Shown piece after piece: positions 50,701 through 61,403 of a stretch of DNA of 64,000 bases. The stretch is from Nonomuraea rubra. GTDB taxonomy: Bacteria; Actinomycetota; Actinomycetes; Streptosporangiales; Streptosporangiaceae. The stretch is from NCBI RefSeq assembly GCF_014207985.1, contig NZ_JACHMI010000001.1:11887001-11951000 (forward strand), written 5' to 3'. Within the stretch, counting starts at the first letter, position 1; every line of letters starts with the position of its first letter. The notes below the pieces were generated by a model. It made no database searches and was not told the DNA's origin. It saw only the letters and a list, made by a program, of their open reading frames with translations. A program made the position numbers and the translations under genes.

Positions 50701-51618
50701 GTGGCGAAGACGTGGTGGTATGTCATAGCCGCGGTCGCCGCCCTGGCACTGGTCGTGGCCGCCGCGCAGCAACTGGGAACCCCGGACGGGCGTGCCTCCG
50801 AGACCGCCACCACGCCTTCCGCGCAGGCACAGGTCCCGGCGGGCTTTCCCAACGCTGACACGACCGGCGTGCCGCCCGGCACCCCGCTCACCGAGGTCAC
50901 CGGCGACCAGACCTTCGCCACGGACGGCGAGGTCGTCGAGGGCAAGGTCTTCTACGGCTTCGTCGTGGTGACCGCCAGCGACGTGACGTTCAGGAAGTGC
51001 GTCTTCCGCGGCGGCCCCACCCAGGACGTGCGCCCGCTGCTCGACAGCGAGCACGCCCGCGGCACCGTGGTCGAGGACTCCGAGTTCTACCCGACCCACC
51101 CGTCCGCCTCGATCGACGGCATCTGGGCCGCGCACACCAAGATCTACCGCTCGGAGTTCCGCGGCACGGTGGACGGCGTCAAGGCCCACACCGGCACCCT
51201 CGTCCAGGACTCCTGGATCCACGACCTGAGCTGGTTCGCCAGCGACCCCGACCAGGGCGGGGAGGCCACGCACAACGACGGCGTGCAGGCCTTCGCCGAC
51301 CAGACGGGCGTCACGCTGCGGCACAACACGATCGACCTGTCCACCACGACGGACCCGAACGCGGCCGTGCAGTCCTCGGCCGACGAGCTGCACGTGGAGG
51401 GCAACTATCTCGACGGCGGCGGCTGCGTCGTCAACATCGACCACACGCCGCTGGGCCGGCCGCTGACCGGCCAGCGCGTGACGGGCAACCGGTTCGGGCG
51501 CAACTCGGCGCACGACTGCCCGATCCTGCTGAGCACCCAGTCCGAGCTCCGGGGCGCGCAGGGAAACGTCTGGCACGACACGGGCGATCCCATACCGGCA
51601 CCCGAACAACACGACTGA
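50701..51618 (+). CDS. Secreted right-handed beta-helix protein
   Basis: A 305-residue protein with an uncleaved-looking or signal-type N-terminal helix (WWYVIAAVAALALVVAAAQQ), a Pro/Thr linker and beta-helix coils: FVVVTASDVTFRKCVFRGG, TVVEDSEFYPTHPSASIDGI, NDGVQAFADQTGVTLRHNTI, ELHVEGNYLDGGGCVVNIDH. Beta-helix proteins often bind or cleave polysaccharide. A paralogue with the same coil order lies at 59194, so the two bracket the glycan genes. GTG 50701 start; 20 bp after korB. Confidence 0.8.
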   Translation: MAKTWWYVIAAVAALALVVAAAQQLGTPDGRASETATTPSAQAQVPAGFPNADTTGVPPGTPLTEVTGDQTFATDGEVVEGKVFYGFVVVTASDVTFRKCVFRGGPTQDVRPLLDSEHARGTVVEDSEFYPTHPSASIDGIWAAHTKIYRSEFRGTVDGVKAHTGTLVQDSWIHDLSWFASDPDQGGEATHNDGVQAFADQTGVTLRHNTIDLSTTTDPNAAVQSSADELHVEGNYLDGGGCVVNIDHTPLGRPLTGQRVTGNRFGRNSAHDCPILLSTQSELRGAQGNVWHDTGDPIPAPEQHD

Positions 51619-51629
51619 AGGCAGGCCGT

Positions 51630-52511
51630 ATGTGGCAGGGGACGCGGGCCCTGGTGACGGGCGCGACCGGGTTCATCGGAGCCCATCTCGTGCGGCGGCT
51701 CGACGACTTGGGCGCGGAGGTGCACGCGGTCAGCCGCGCGAGCACGGCGCGGGAGCGGTGGCACCGCGTGGACCTGAGCGACGCCGCGGCCACGGCCGAG
51801 CTGGTCGGGCGGGTCCGCCCCGAGGTGGTCTTCCACCTGGCCAGCGAGGTCACCGGGGTCCGCGAGCCGGCGGTGGTGGCTCCGACCCTGGCCGCCAACC
51901 TGGGCGCCGCGGTGAACCTGCTGACGGCGGTGACCGGCACCGGGGTGCGCAGCGTGGTGCTGGCGGGCTCGGTGGAGGAGCCGCGCGACGGCGCGGTGCC
52001 CGGCTCGCCGTACGCGGCGGCCAAGGCGGCGGCGACCGGTTACGCCCGCATGTACCACGCGTTGTGGCAGGTCCCGGTGTCGGTGCTGCGGGTGGCCATG
52101 GTCTACGGGCCAGGGGAGCCGAACCTGCGCAGGCTGGTGCCGTACGTGACGACGTCGCTGCTGCGCGGCGAGTCGCCCGAGCTGACCTCCGGCACCAGGC
52201 TCGTCACCTGGGTGTACGTGGAGGACGTGGTGGACGCGTTCGTCAGGGCGGGGGCGAGCGGCGAGGCGGCCGGGCACGTGCTGGACATCGGCACCCCCGA
52301 GCCCGTCTCCATCCGCCACACCGCGGACCTGATCGCCGATCTCGTCGGCGGCCCGGCCCGTCCGGTGTACGGGGCCGTGGCGGCCAGGCCGCTGGACGGC
52401 ACGCAGCGCTCGGACATCGAGCCGGCCGCGCGGGTCCTGGGCTGGCGGCCGGCCACGTCCCTGACGGAGGGGCTCACAAAGACCGTCGAATGGCATTCAA
52501 AGCGCGTGTAA
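51630..52511 (+). CDS. NAD-dependent epimerase/dehydratase
   Basis: A 293-residue extended SDR enzyme: GATGFIGAHLVRRLDDLGA (nucleotide-binding), VVFHLASEVTGVREP, SPYAAAKAAATGYARMYHAL with the YxxxK pair, VLRVAMVYGPGEPNLRRLVP and a C-terminal domain with GWRPATSLTEGL. Likely acts on a nucleotide sugar, giving a precursor for the polymer made by the downstream genes. The catalytic Ser/Thr lies in VVLAGSVEEP. Substrate not deducible. Confidence 0.88.
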   Translation: MWQGTRALVTGATGFIGAHLVRRLDDLGAEVHAVSRASTARERWHRVDLSDAAATAELVGRVRPEVVFHLASEVTGVREPAVVAPTLAANLGAAVNLLTAVTGTGVRSVVLAGSVEEPRDGAVPGSPYAAAKAAATGYARMYHALWQVPVSVLRVAMVYGPGEPNLRRLVPYVTTSLLRGESPELTSGTRLVTWVYVEDVVDAFVRAGASGEAAGHVLDIGTPEPVSIRHTADLIADLVGGPARPVYGAVAARPLDGTQRSDIEPAARVLGWRPATSLTEGLTKTVEWHSKRV

Positions 52512-52566
52512 CGGTCCATCCCGGAAGGCGATAACACTCCTGGCGGCACTCTGATCAGGGGGCGGG

Positions 52567-53226
52567 ATGCGTGCGGTGACGAATCTGACCGTGCACGGCA
52601 TCGGAGAGACGGCCCGGGAGCTGGAGCGGGGCGAGGACACGACGTGGGTGTCGGTCGAGCAGTTCGAGCGGGTGGTGGACGCGGTGGCCGGCCGGCCGGA
52701 CGTGCGCATCACGTTCGACGACGGCAACGCCTCCGACGTGGAGATCGCACTCCCCCGGCTGCTGGAGCGCGGGCTGAAGGCGGAGTTCTTCGTGCTGGCC
52801 GGGCTGCTCGGCGAGCCGGGCAGGCTGGACGCCGACGGCGTGCGCGAGCTGGCCGGCAAGGGCATGCGGATCGGCTCGCACGGCTGGGCGCACCGCGACT
52901 GGCGGACGATCACCGAGGGCCAGGCCACCGAGGAGCTGGAGCGGGCGCACGAGGTGCTCGGCGAGCTCACCGGCGAGCCGGTGTCGCGGGTGGCGATCCC
53001 GTTCGGCTCGTACGACAGGGGCGTGCTGCGCCGGTTACGCCATGCCGGCGTGACCAGGGCCTACACCAGTGACGGCGGCAGGGCCAGGCCCGGCTCCTGG
53101 CTGCAGGCGCGCAACAGCCTCAGGCACGACCTCGACGCGTCCTGGATCGGCCGGGTGCTGGACGGGCCCTCGCTCGGCCGCCGGGCGGGCAAGCTGGGCA
53201 TGCGGCTGTACAAGCGGGTGCGTTGA
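52567..53226 (+). CDS. Polysaccharide deacetylase family protein
   Basis: A 219-residue cytoplasmic-type NodB domain: VRITFDDGNASDVEIALPRL (Asp), IGSHGWAHRDWRTI (zinc His pair), VAIPFGSYDRGVLRRLRHAG. No signal peptide is visible, unlike the deacetylase at 46072. Such proteins often modify lipid-linked or nucleotide-linked sugars in polysaccharide loci. Its stop overlaps the next gene's ATG (TGATG, 53226). Confidence 0.85.
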   Translation: MRAVTNLTVHGIGETARELERGEDTTWVSVEQFERVVDAVAGRPDVRITFDDGNASDVEIALPRLLERGLKAEFFVLAGLLGEPGRLDADGVRELAGKGMRIGSHGWAHRDWRTITEGQATEELERAHEVLGELTGEPVSRVAIPFGSYDRGVLRRLRHAGVTRAYTSDGGRARPGSWLQARNSLRHDLDASWIGRVLDGPSLGRRAGKLGMRLYKRVR

Positions 53227-54128
53227 TGCGCAGGGCCGCGGTCGTCATCGTCACCTACAACAGCGCCGACGTGCTGCCCGGCTGCCTCGACTCGCTGCCC
53301 GAGGGGGCGCGGGGCGTGGAGCTGGCCGGGGTCGTGGTGGCGGACAACGCCTCCAAGGACGACTCCGCCGCCATCGCGGAGAAGGCCGGAGCCACCGTGG
53401 TGCAGGTGGGCAGGAACGCCGGGTACGCGGCGGCGGTCAACGCCGGGATCGCCGCGCTCGACCTGGACCGGCTCGACGGCGTCTACGTGCTCAACCCGGA
53501 CTGCCGCCTGCGCCCGGGGGCGATCGTGCCGCTGCTGGACGCCTTGCGGGAGCCGGGCAGGGGCATCGCGGTGCCGTACATGGTCAATCCCGACGGCACG
53601 TTGCAGCCGTCGCTGCGCCGGATGCCGACTGTGGGGCGGGCGCTGGTCGAGGCCGTGGTGGGCGGCGGGCTGGCCGGGCGGATCGGCACGCTGGGCGAGC
53701 TGGTGACCGATCCGCGCGACTACGCGGAGCCGGGCGCGTACGCCTGGGCGACGGGGGCGGCCATGCTGCTCTCGCCCCTGGTCATCCGCGAGGTGGGGCC
53801 GTGGGACGAGTCGTTCCTGCTCTACAGCGAGGAGACGGACTTCTGCCTGCGGGCCGCCGATCTGGGCTACGCCACCTGGTACGAGCCCGCGTCGGTGATC
53901 GAGCACATCGGCGGCGACTCGGGGGTGAATCCGATGCTGGCGTCCATGCTCGTGGTGAACAAGGTCCGCCTGTACCGGCGGCGGCACGGGCCGGTGCGGG
54001 GGACGGCGTACTACCTGGCCGTGCTGGCCGGTGAGGCCGTGCGGGCGCTGGCCGGCCGGCGTACGTCCAGGGCCAGCGTGGCGGCGCTGGTGCGGCCCTC
54101 CCGGCGGGTCACGGTGCTGCCCCAATGA
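53226..54128 (+). CDS. Family 2 glycosyltransferase
   Basis: A 300-residue GT-A enzyme: AAVVIVTYNSADVLPGCLDS, VVADNASKDDSAAIAEKAGA, GYAAAVNAGIAALDL, LDGVYVLNPDCRLRPGAIVP (DxD-like NPDC), AWATGAAMLLSPLVIREVGP, and DESFLLYSEETDFCLRAADL with the conserved acidic patch. This is the rhamnosyl- or similar transferase type of GT2. Coupled to the deacetylase upstream and, by ATGA, to the acyltransferase downstream. Confidence 0.9.
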   Translation: MRRAAVVIVTYNSADVLPGCLDSLPEGARGVELAGVVVADNASKDDSAAIAEKAGATVVQVGRNAGYAAAVNAGIAALDLDRLDGVYVLNPDCRLRPGAIVPLLDALREPGRGIAVPYMVNPDGTLQPSLRRMPTVGRALVEAVVGGGLAGRIGTLGELVTDPRDYAEPGAYAWATGAAMLLSPLVIREVGPWDESFLLYSEETDFCLRAADLGYATWYEPASVIEHIGGDSGVNPMLASMLVVNKVRLYRRRHGPVRGTAYYLAVLAGEAVRALAGRRTSRASVAALVRPSRRVTVLPQ

Positions 54129-55120
54129 GGATCAGGAGCTTCGACGCGCTCACGGCGGGCGAGCTGGACTCCTGGGAGGAGGTGCGGGCCGGCAACCCGG
54201 CGCTGGACAGCCCGTACTTCCATCCGGGTTTCTCGGCGGCCGTGCACGCGAGCGGCCGGACGGTGCACGTGGCGGTGGGCGACGGCGTGTTCGTGCCGCA
54301 CCACAGGGACGGGCGGCTGCTGCGGCCGGTCGGCTGGCCCGGCGCGGACTTCCAGGGGCCGATCCTGGCCGAAGGCACCCCGTTCCGGCCGCTGGAGCTG
54401 CTGGGGAACGGGGCCGGCGGCTACGCGTTCGACCATCTGGTGGAGCAGGCGCCCGGGTTCGAGCGGTGGGTGGTCTCGCGCAGGCCGTCGCCGTACCTGG
54501 ACGTCACCGGCGGGCTGGAAGGCTATCTGGGCCGGGCCTCCAAGAGCGGCAGGGACAACATGGGGCAGGCCAGGCGGCGGGCCGCCAGGGCCGGGCGGGA
54601 GCTGGGCGGGCTGCGCTTCGAGGCCGACTCGACGGACGTGGGCGCGCTGGCGCGGGTGATCGAGCTCAAGCGTGCCCAGTACGCCGCGACCGGCGCGCAG
54701 GACTACTTCGCCGAGCCGGAGCGCGTCCGGCTGATGGAGAGCCTGCTGAAGACCCGCGACCCGGCCTTCGGCGGCGTGCTGTCCACGGTGCACGCGGGGC
54801 CGCACCTGCTGGCGGCGCACTTCGGGCTGCGGTCCGGCGGGGTGCTGCACTGGTGGTTCCCGGTCTACGACCCGGAGCTGGCGAAGCTGTCGCCCGGCTG
54901 GATCCTGCTGCGCGAGCTGGTCGCCGCGTCCCCGGCGCTCGGGGTCTCCCGGATCGATCTGGGCCGGGGCGAGGACGAGTACAAGCGGCGGGCCAAGACC
55001 GGCGAGAGCGTGGTGTGCCAGGGCATCGTGACCCGCAATCCGCTGCGCCGGGCCGCGGCGGCCGCCGTCGCCCGGGCCAGGGCGACGGCAAGGAAAGGAC
55101 GTTTACCAAGAAGTCGGTAA
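54125..55120 (+). CDS. CelD/BcsL-type GNAT acyltransferase
   Basis: A 331-residue protein of the double-GNAT (FemAB-like/CelD) type. Core signs are LGRASKSGRDNMGQARRRAA, VIELKRAQYAATGAQDYFAE, HLLAAHFGLRSGGVLHWWFP, and SRIDLGRGEDEYKRRAKTGE, a standard CelD ending. These enzymes probably transfer acyl or aminoacyl groups to a growing glycan. ATG 54125 overlaps the GT2 stop by 4 bp. A basic Ala-rich tail ends it. Confidence 0.82.
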   Translation: MRIRSFDALTAGELDSWEEVRAGNPALDSPYFHPGFSAAVHASGRTVHVAVGDGVFVPHHRDGRLLRPVGWPGADFQGPILAEGTPFRPLELLGNGAGGYAFDHLVEQAPGFERWVVSRRPSPYLDVTGGLEGYLGRASKSGRDNMGQARRRAARAGRELGGLRFEADSTDVGALARVIELKRAQYAATGAQDYFAEPERVRLMESLLKTRDPAFGGVLSTVHAGPHLLAAHFGLRSGGVLHWWFPVYDPELAKLSPGWILLRELVAASPALGVSRIDLGRGEDEYKRRAKTGESVVCQGIVTRNPLRRAAAAAVARARATARKGRLPRSR

Positions 55121-55224
55121 CGTTCCAATACGCATGCCCGACATATCCCTTGGAGGCGGGGGGAATCACGCGCTGCCCTCCAAAAGACGGTCCACGGTAG
55201 ACGGTCCAACACGGAGGGCGGCTC

Positions 55225-56521
<1,297 letters not shown>

Positions 56522-56532
<11 letters not shown>

Positions 56533-57715
56533 AGCTCGCAGAGCGCTGATCCTCGTCGAGAACCTCTCCGTACCGCTCGACCGGCGGGTCTGGCAGGAGT
56601 GCACCGCCCTGCGCCAGGCCGGCTGGGAGGTGCACGTCATCTGCCCGAAGGGCGCCAAGCAGGACACCGAGGCGGAGGTCGTCCTCGACGGCGTGCACAT
56701 CCACCGCTACCCGCTGCGTGCCGCGACCGGCGGCCCGATCGGGTTCGTCCAGGAGTACGGCTCGGCGCTGTGGCACACGTTCCGCCTCGCCAGGAGGCTG
56801 GGACGGTTCGACGTCGTGCACGGCTGCAACCCGCCCGACCTGTTCTTCCTGGTCGCGCTGGCCATGCGGCGGCGCGGCGCGCGGTTCGTCTTCGACCAGC
56901 ACGACCTGGTGCCCGAGCTGTACCTGTCGCGGTTCGGGCGGGGCAGGGACCTGCTGTACCGGGCGGTGCTGCTGGCGGAGCGGCTGACGTACCGGTCGGC
57001 GCACGTGGTGATCGCGACCAACGAGAGCTATCGGCAGATCGCGCTGACCAGGGGCGGCAAGCGGCCGGACGACGTGTTCGTGGTGCGCAGCGCGCCCGTG
57101 GTGGAGCGCTTCCACCAGGTGCCGCCCGACGAGTCGGTCCGGCGCGGGAAGCCGTACCTGCTGTGCTACCTCGGCGTGATGGGGCCGCAGGACGGCGTGG
57201 ACTACGCGCTGCGCAGCCTGGCCAGGCTGCGGGACGAGCACGGCAGGACGGACTGGCACGCGGTGTTCGTCGGCGGCGGTGACACGTTCGACGCGATGGT
57301 GGCGCTGTCGCGGGAGCTGGGCCTGGGCGACTACGTGGAGTTCACCGGCCGGATCCCGGACGAGGACCTGATGCGTTACCTCTCGACGGCCGACGTGTGC
57401 CTGTCGCCCGACCCGCTCAACCCGCTCAACGACGTCTCGACCATGAACAAGGTCATGGAGTACATGGCCATGTCCAGGCCCATCGTCTCCTTCGAGTTAC
57501 GCGAGGCCCGCGTGTCGGCGGGCGAGGCCGCGCTGTACGCGCCCGCCAACGACGAGTCGGAGTTCGCCAAGCTGATCATCCGGCTGCTGGACGACCCGGA
57601 CGAGCGGCGGCGGATGGGCGAGCTCGGCCGCGAGCGCGTGGCGGGGCCGCTGTCCTGGGAACACTCGAAAACAGCACTACTGGCGGCCTACGAAGCAGCG
57701 GTGAGGCCGCGATGA
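56522..57715 (+). CDS. Family 4 glycosyltransferase
   Basis: A 397-residue GT-B enzyme. N-terminal LSVPLDRRVWQECTALRQAG, the central FDVVHGCNPPDLFFLVALAM, YLLCYLGVMGPQDGVDYALR, and the C-terminal nucleotide-binding motif CLSPDPLNPLNDVSTMNKVM then EYMAMSRPIVSFELREARVS with E-x7-E. TTG 56522 start overlaps the dehydrogenase by 11 bp. Its last 33 bp are imperfectly triplicated downstream (57683-57785). Confidence 0.9.
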
Positions 57716-57785
57716 GCGCGGCCCACGAGGATGCCGCGGGGTTGCGGTGAGTGCGGTCTACGAGGCTGCCGTGGGGTCGCGGTGA
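57683..57785 (+). repeat. Three 33-bp copies of the GT4 3' end, each with a stop
   Basis: Units at 57683-57715 (genuine gene end), 57718-57750 and 57753-57785, period 35 bp, each follow GCGGYCYACGAGG-type sequence and end in GGTGA or GATGA. They encode AAYEAAVRPR, AAHEDAAGLR and AVYEAAVGSR. The third copy overlaps the end of the convergent GT2 gene at 57758. Confidence 0.75.
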
Positions 57786-58603
57786 CGGCTGCCCGCGTCG
57801 GTGCCCCAGCCGGCCCGGCCGCGGCGGAGCCTGGTCAGCAGCCGGTCCATCGCGAGCACGGCCAGGTAGCAGGCGGCGTCGAGCGGGCCGACCTCGCGGG
57901 CGGCCAGCAGCCGGCCGAGCGCGCCGAGCCGCAGGGGGCTGCCCTGCCTGCCGAGCGCCGCGAGCTGCCGGTTGCCCTGCCGGACCCGGATCCGCCTGCG
58001 CAGGTGGGCCCTGACCGTACGCGGTGGCCGCACCACGGACCTGGCCTCGGTCACCACGACGCGTTCGGAGCCGGTGAAGCAGCCGTCCACCCACCCGTCG
58101 TCGGAGATCACGTCGGGCACCGGGAAGGCCCGCTCGTGCCCCCGCTCGTTGAGCACGTACACCCCCACGCCGGCCAGCGCCCGGGAGGGCGCGATGAGCC
58201 GGTCGTGCACCCGGTGCACCCGCCGGACCACCGGCCCGGTGCCGCGCAGGTCCCACACCGGCACCGGCGCGCAGGCCAGCACGCCCGGCCGGCCCGCCGC
58301 CTCGACCAGCAGGCGCACGGACTCCGCGTCGAGGCGCACGTCGGCGTCCAGGTAGACGCGGGGAAAGGCGCGGCAGGCCGCGTCGCCCAGGCGCAGCGCG
58401 CCGGCCTTGCCCGCGGCCGGCGTCTCCAGCACGCGCACGCCCGGCCGGGCCGCGGCCCGCGCGGTGCCGTCGGAGCAGCCGTTGGCCACCACGACGACGT
58501 CGAACTCCCCCGGCGCGGCCCCCGCCAGCAGCAGGTCCAGCCCCGCCGGGACCACGGCCTCCTCGTTGTGCGCCGGGATCACGACACTGACCACAGGCTT
58601 CAT
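57758..58603 (-). CDS. Family 2 glycosyltransferase
   Basis: A 281-residue GT-A enzyme: VSVVIPAHNEEAVVPAGLDL, DVVVVANGCSDGTARAAARP, and PRVYLDADVRLDAESVRLLV with the DxD metal motif, then VPDVISDDGWVDGCFTGSER with the acid region. Hydrophobic stretches are absent, so it is cytosolic or peripheral. Opposite in strand to its neighbours; divergent from the RmlC-like gene at 58633. Confidence 0.88.
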   Translation of the reverse strand: MKPVVSVVIPAHNEEAVVPAGLDLLLAGAAPGEFDVVVVANGCSDGTARAAARPGVRVLETPAAGKAGALRLGDAACRAFPRVYLDADVRLDAESVRLLVEAAGRPGVLACAPVPVWDLRGTGPVVRRVHRVHDRLIAPSRALAGVGVYVLNERGHERAFPVPDVISDDGWVDGCFTGSERVVVTEARSVVRPPRTVRAHLRRRIRVRQGNRQLAALGRQGSPLRLGALGRLLAAREVGPLDAACYLAVLAMDRLLTRLRRGRAGWGTDAGSRHRDPTAAS

Positions 58604-58632
58604 CGGATGACGCCTTCCAGGAAGGACCGGAC

Positions 58633-59181
58633 ATGAAAGTGGAGCAGGGCGAGCTCGACGGGGTGCTGCTGTTCACCCCGGTGCCGCACCGCGACAGCCG
58701 CGGCGTGTTCACCAGGACCTTCGACGCGGCCGTGGCCGCCGGCGCGGGCCTGGACCCGTGCGCGTTCATCCAGGACAGCCAGTCCAGGTCCCGCAGGGGC
58801 GTGATCCGCGGCCTGCACGGGCGCTCCGGCAGGGGCGAGGCCAAGCTGGTGCGGTGCGCGCGGGGCGCGGTCCACGACGTGCTGGTGGACGCCAGGCCGC
58901 ACTCGCCCACGTTCGGCCGGAGCATGGCGGTGCGCCTGGACGACGAGGACTTCGTCACCCTCTACGTGCCCCCGGGGCTGCTGCACGGCTTCCAGGCGCT
59001 CACCGAGCAGGCCGACACGTGCTACCGCATCGACAGGGAGCACGATCCGAGCGAGGATCTGGCGGTGCGCTACGACGATCCGGACCTGCGGATAGCCTGG
59101 CCGCTCGCGCCGACGGAGGTCAGCCCGCGCGACCTGGACGCGGGCTCCTGGGCAGGGCTGCTGCCCGGGCTGGGCGCCTGA
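58633..59181 (+). CDS. dTDP-4-dehydrorhamnose 3,5-epimerase-like (RmlC) protein
   Basis: A 182-residue cupin of RmlC type: DSRGVFTRTFD, then FIQDSQSRSRRGVIRGLHGR with the catalytic-region His, VHDVLVDARPHSPTFGRS, and VPPGLLHGFQALTEQADTCY with the conserved Tyr. Family pattern and length are typical. No rmlA, B or D is in the window, so it may make a different deoxysugar or use precursors from elsewhere. GGAAGGACC precedes the ATG. Confidence 0.85.
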   Translation: MKVEQGELDGVLLFTPVPHRDSRGVFTRTFDAAVAAGAGLDPCAFIQDSQSRSRRGVIRGLHGRSGRGEAKLVRCARGAVHDVLVDARPHSPTFGRSMAVRLDDEDFVTLYVPPGLLHGFQALTEQADTCYRIDREHDPSEDLAVRYDDPDLRIAWPLAPTEVSPRDLDAGSWAGLLPGLGA

Positions 59182-59193
59182 GAGGTGGCGGCC

Positions 59194-60099
59194 ATGCGCG
59201 GACGTGCCCTCCTGCTCCTCGTGGCGGCGATGACGCCGGTGGCCTGCCAGGCCGCCCCCGCCGATCCGGCGCCCCCGCCGGCCACGTCGTCCCCGCCGCC
59301 GGCCATCGTCCGGTCCGACGGCTCCTCCTGCCCCGACCATCCGACGCCCGCCTGCACGGGCGTGCTGCGCGGGACCGAGCTGACCAAGGTCGCGCTCAAC
59401 ACGGAGAACGTCGCCTTCCGCGTGCGCACGCCGGGCACCGTGCTCGACGGCGTGCACGTCCCCGGCCACCTGCTGATCCACGCCGACGACGTGACAGTCA
59501 GGAACAGCGTGATCGACGGCGACGTGATCAACGCCGACGGGCCGCAGTCGTTCCGGTTCACGATCACCGACTCCACGGTGGGCACCACGGGCAAGTGCGA
59601 GCCGCTGCCCGGCATCGGCCACGACAAGTACAAGGCCACCAGGGTGCTGGTGCAGGGGCACAGCGACGGCTTCCGCGTCTCCGGCGACGATGTGGAGATC
59701 CGCGACTCCTTCGTCAAGCTCTGCTCGCGGCCGGGTGACCACTCCGACGGCATCCAGGCCTACAACGGCGGCAAGGGCCTGCTGTTCCACCACAACACCG
59801 TCGACCAGCGGGACGCCAAGGACATCACCGCGCCGATCTTCCTGGTGGACACCAAGTCGCGGGACGTGGTGGTGACCGACAACCTCGTCATGGGCGGCAC
59901 GTACAGCATCCAGGTGCGCAACGCGGGTGGCAAGCAGGTGGTGCGCGGCAACAAGCTGGTGGACAAGTCGTGGGTGTACGGGCCGGTGGACTCCGAGTGC
60001 GGCAGGACGGAGTGGGCCGGCAACGAATTGGTCATCATCGACGAGAACTATCGGGTCACCTCGATCGTCGGCCCGCTGGCCTGCGCGGGAGAGAGCTGA
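59194..60099 (+). CDS. Secreted beta-helix lipoprotein
   Basis: A 301-residue protein. N-terminal signal MRGRALLLLVAAMTPVACQA has a lipobox-like VAC-Q, then a Pro/Ala linker. Coils include TVLDGVHVPGHLLIHADDVT, VRNSVIDGDVINADGPQSFR, HSDGIQAYNGGKGLLFHHNT and DVVVTDNLVMGGTYSIQVRN. It follows the same plan as the beta-helix protein at 50701. ATG 59194 is chosen for GAGAGGTGG upstream; GTG 59185 is possible. Its last 52 bp overlap the polymerase gene on the other strand. Confidence 0.82.
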   Translation: MRGRALLLLVAAMTPVACQAAPADPAPPPATSSPPPAIVRSDGSSCPDHPTPACTGVLRGTELTKVALNTENVAFRVRTPGTVLDGVHVPGHLLIHADDVTVRNSVIDGDVINADGPQSFRFTITDSTVGTTGKCEPLPGIGHDKYKATRVLVQGHSDGFRVSGDDVEIRDSFVKLCSRPGDHSDGIQAYNGGKGLLFHHNTVDQRDAKDITAPIFLVDTKSRDVVVTDNLVMGGTYSIQVRNAGGKQVVRGNKLVDKSWVYGPVDSECGRTEWAGNELVIIDENYRVTSIVGPLACAGES

Positions 60100-61400
60100 C
60101 CGGGCTCCGCCCTGGCCGCGCGCAGCAGCGCGCCCGCCGCGCCGGCCAGGACGAACGCCAGGCCGGTGACGGTGTGGAAGGACAGCAGGTCGAAGGTGAA
60201 CGACCCGACGAGCGGCACCAGCATGACGGCGGCGAGGGTCAGGCCGAGGTCGCGGTCGCCGGCGTCGGCACTGAGGTGCCGGGCCCGCAGGGCGGCGTAG
60301 CACGCGACCGCGAAGATCCCGGCGAACGTGACGGTGCCGAACAGGCCGGTCTCGACCATCGACAGGATGTACTGGTTGTCGAAGATCTGGTGCTTGGGGG
60401 CGTACCAGGTGCCCAGGCCGCGGCCGAGCCAGAAGTGCCGGCCGATCTCCTGGGCGGCGACGGCGTAGTCGTGGGTGCGGTACTGGATGCTCTCGTCGTT
60501 GCCGATGTTGGAGAAGAGCCCGGTGATCGCGCCGAGCAGGCCGGGCACCGTGATCCTGATCACGACCAGGAACGCGGCGGCGACCAGCAGGGTGTACCCG
60601 CGCCGCCGCCACGACCAGCCCGCGAACAGCACCGCCCCCACCACGGCCAGGCTGAGCATGGCCGAGCGAGAGACGGAGAACATCAGGCCGCACCCGATCA
60701 GCGCCGTGCACACCCACCAGCGCAGCGCGGGCTCGGCTCGCAGCCGCGCCTGGCTCGCGTAGTGCGCGGCCAGCGGCAGCAGGATGGCGCAGGTGACGCC
60801 GAACTCGATGGGATGCCCGGTGGTCGCGGCCACGCGGCGCAGGTCCGCCCGCTCCAGCACGAACGAGTCGCCCTCGCTGGTGTAGCGCAGGATCGGCAGC
60901 TCCAGGAACCTGGTCAGGTCGATGGAGAGCAGGAACTGGAAGGCCGCGATCACGGAGATCACCGCGCCGCCGACCACCAGCGTCTGCAGCAGGAAGTCCA
61001 GCCGCCGCCGGTCGCGCACCCCGTCGCAGACCGTCAGCGCGATGCCGACCAGGGCGACCACCAGCACGAACGCGTGATCGCTCAGGTTCAGCTCGTCGGA
61101 GTCCATGTAACCCCAGGTGGAGAACCCGTAGGTGGCCACCATCGAGGTGAAGTACGCGAACAGCGCCGTACGCACCGGGTTGCGCCCCTTGGCCGCGCCC
61201 AGCGTGAGCGTGAACTGCGCGCACAACCACAGCAGCGCCGCGCCCAGGCTCACCACGTTGGCGGGGGTGAGCGAGAGGGGCAGCGCCTTGAGCACCAGCC
61301 GGGCGGGCACGATCAGCAGCACCGCGGCGAAGATCGCGGCGACCGTGGCACCGTCGGCGCGGCCGGGCGGCGGCGGCGCGCCCGCGCCCGTGGCGGCCAT
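60048..61400 (-). CDS. O-antigen ligase / polymerase-like (Wzy/WaaL) membrane protein
   Basis: A 450-residue protein with about 10-12 hydrophobic helices. The large periplasmic loop and the motif FEFGVTCAILLPLA-like segment (GHPIEFGVTCAILLPLAAHY), then MFSVSRSAMLSLAVVGAVLF, and HFWLGRGLGTWYAPKHQIFD then NQYILSMVETGLFGTVTFAG match Wzy_C/O-antigen ligase proteins. It should polymerise or transfer lipid-linked glycan at the outer face. ATG 61400, three bases after the stop of the Wzz-like gene. Confidence 0.85.
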   Translation of the reverse strand: MAATGAGAPPPPGRADGATVAAIFAAVLLIVPARLVLKALPLSLTPANVVSLGAALLWLCAQFTLTLGAAKGRNPVRTALFAYFTSMVATYGFSTWGYMDSDELNLSDHAFVLVVALVGIALTVCDGVRDRRRLDFLLQTLVVGGAVISVIAAFQFLLSIDLTRFLELPILRYTSEGDSFVLERADLRRVAATTGHPIEFGVTCAILLPLAAHYASQARLRAEPALRWWVCTALIGCGLMFSVSRSAMLSLAVVGAVLFAGWSWRRRGYTLLVAAAFLVVIRITVPGLLGAITGLFSNIGNDESIQYRTHDYAVAAQEIGRHFWLGRGLGTWYAPKHQIFDNQYILSMVETGLFGTVTFAGIFAVACYAALRARHLSADAGDRDLGLTLAAVMLVPLVGSFTFDLLSFHTVTGLAFVLAGAAGALLRAARAEPGQLSPAQASGPTIEVTR

Positions 61401-61403
61401 CGC

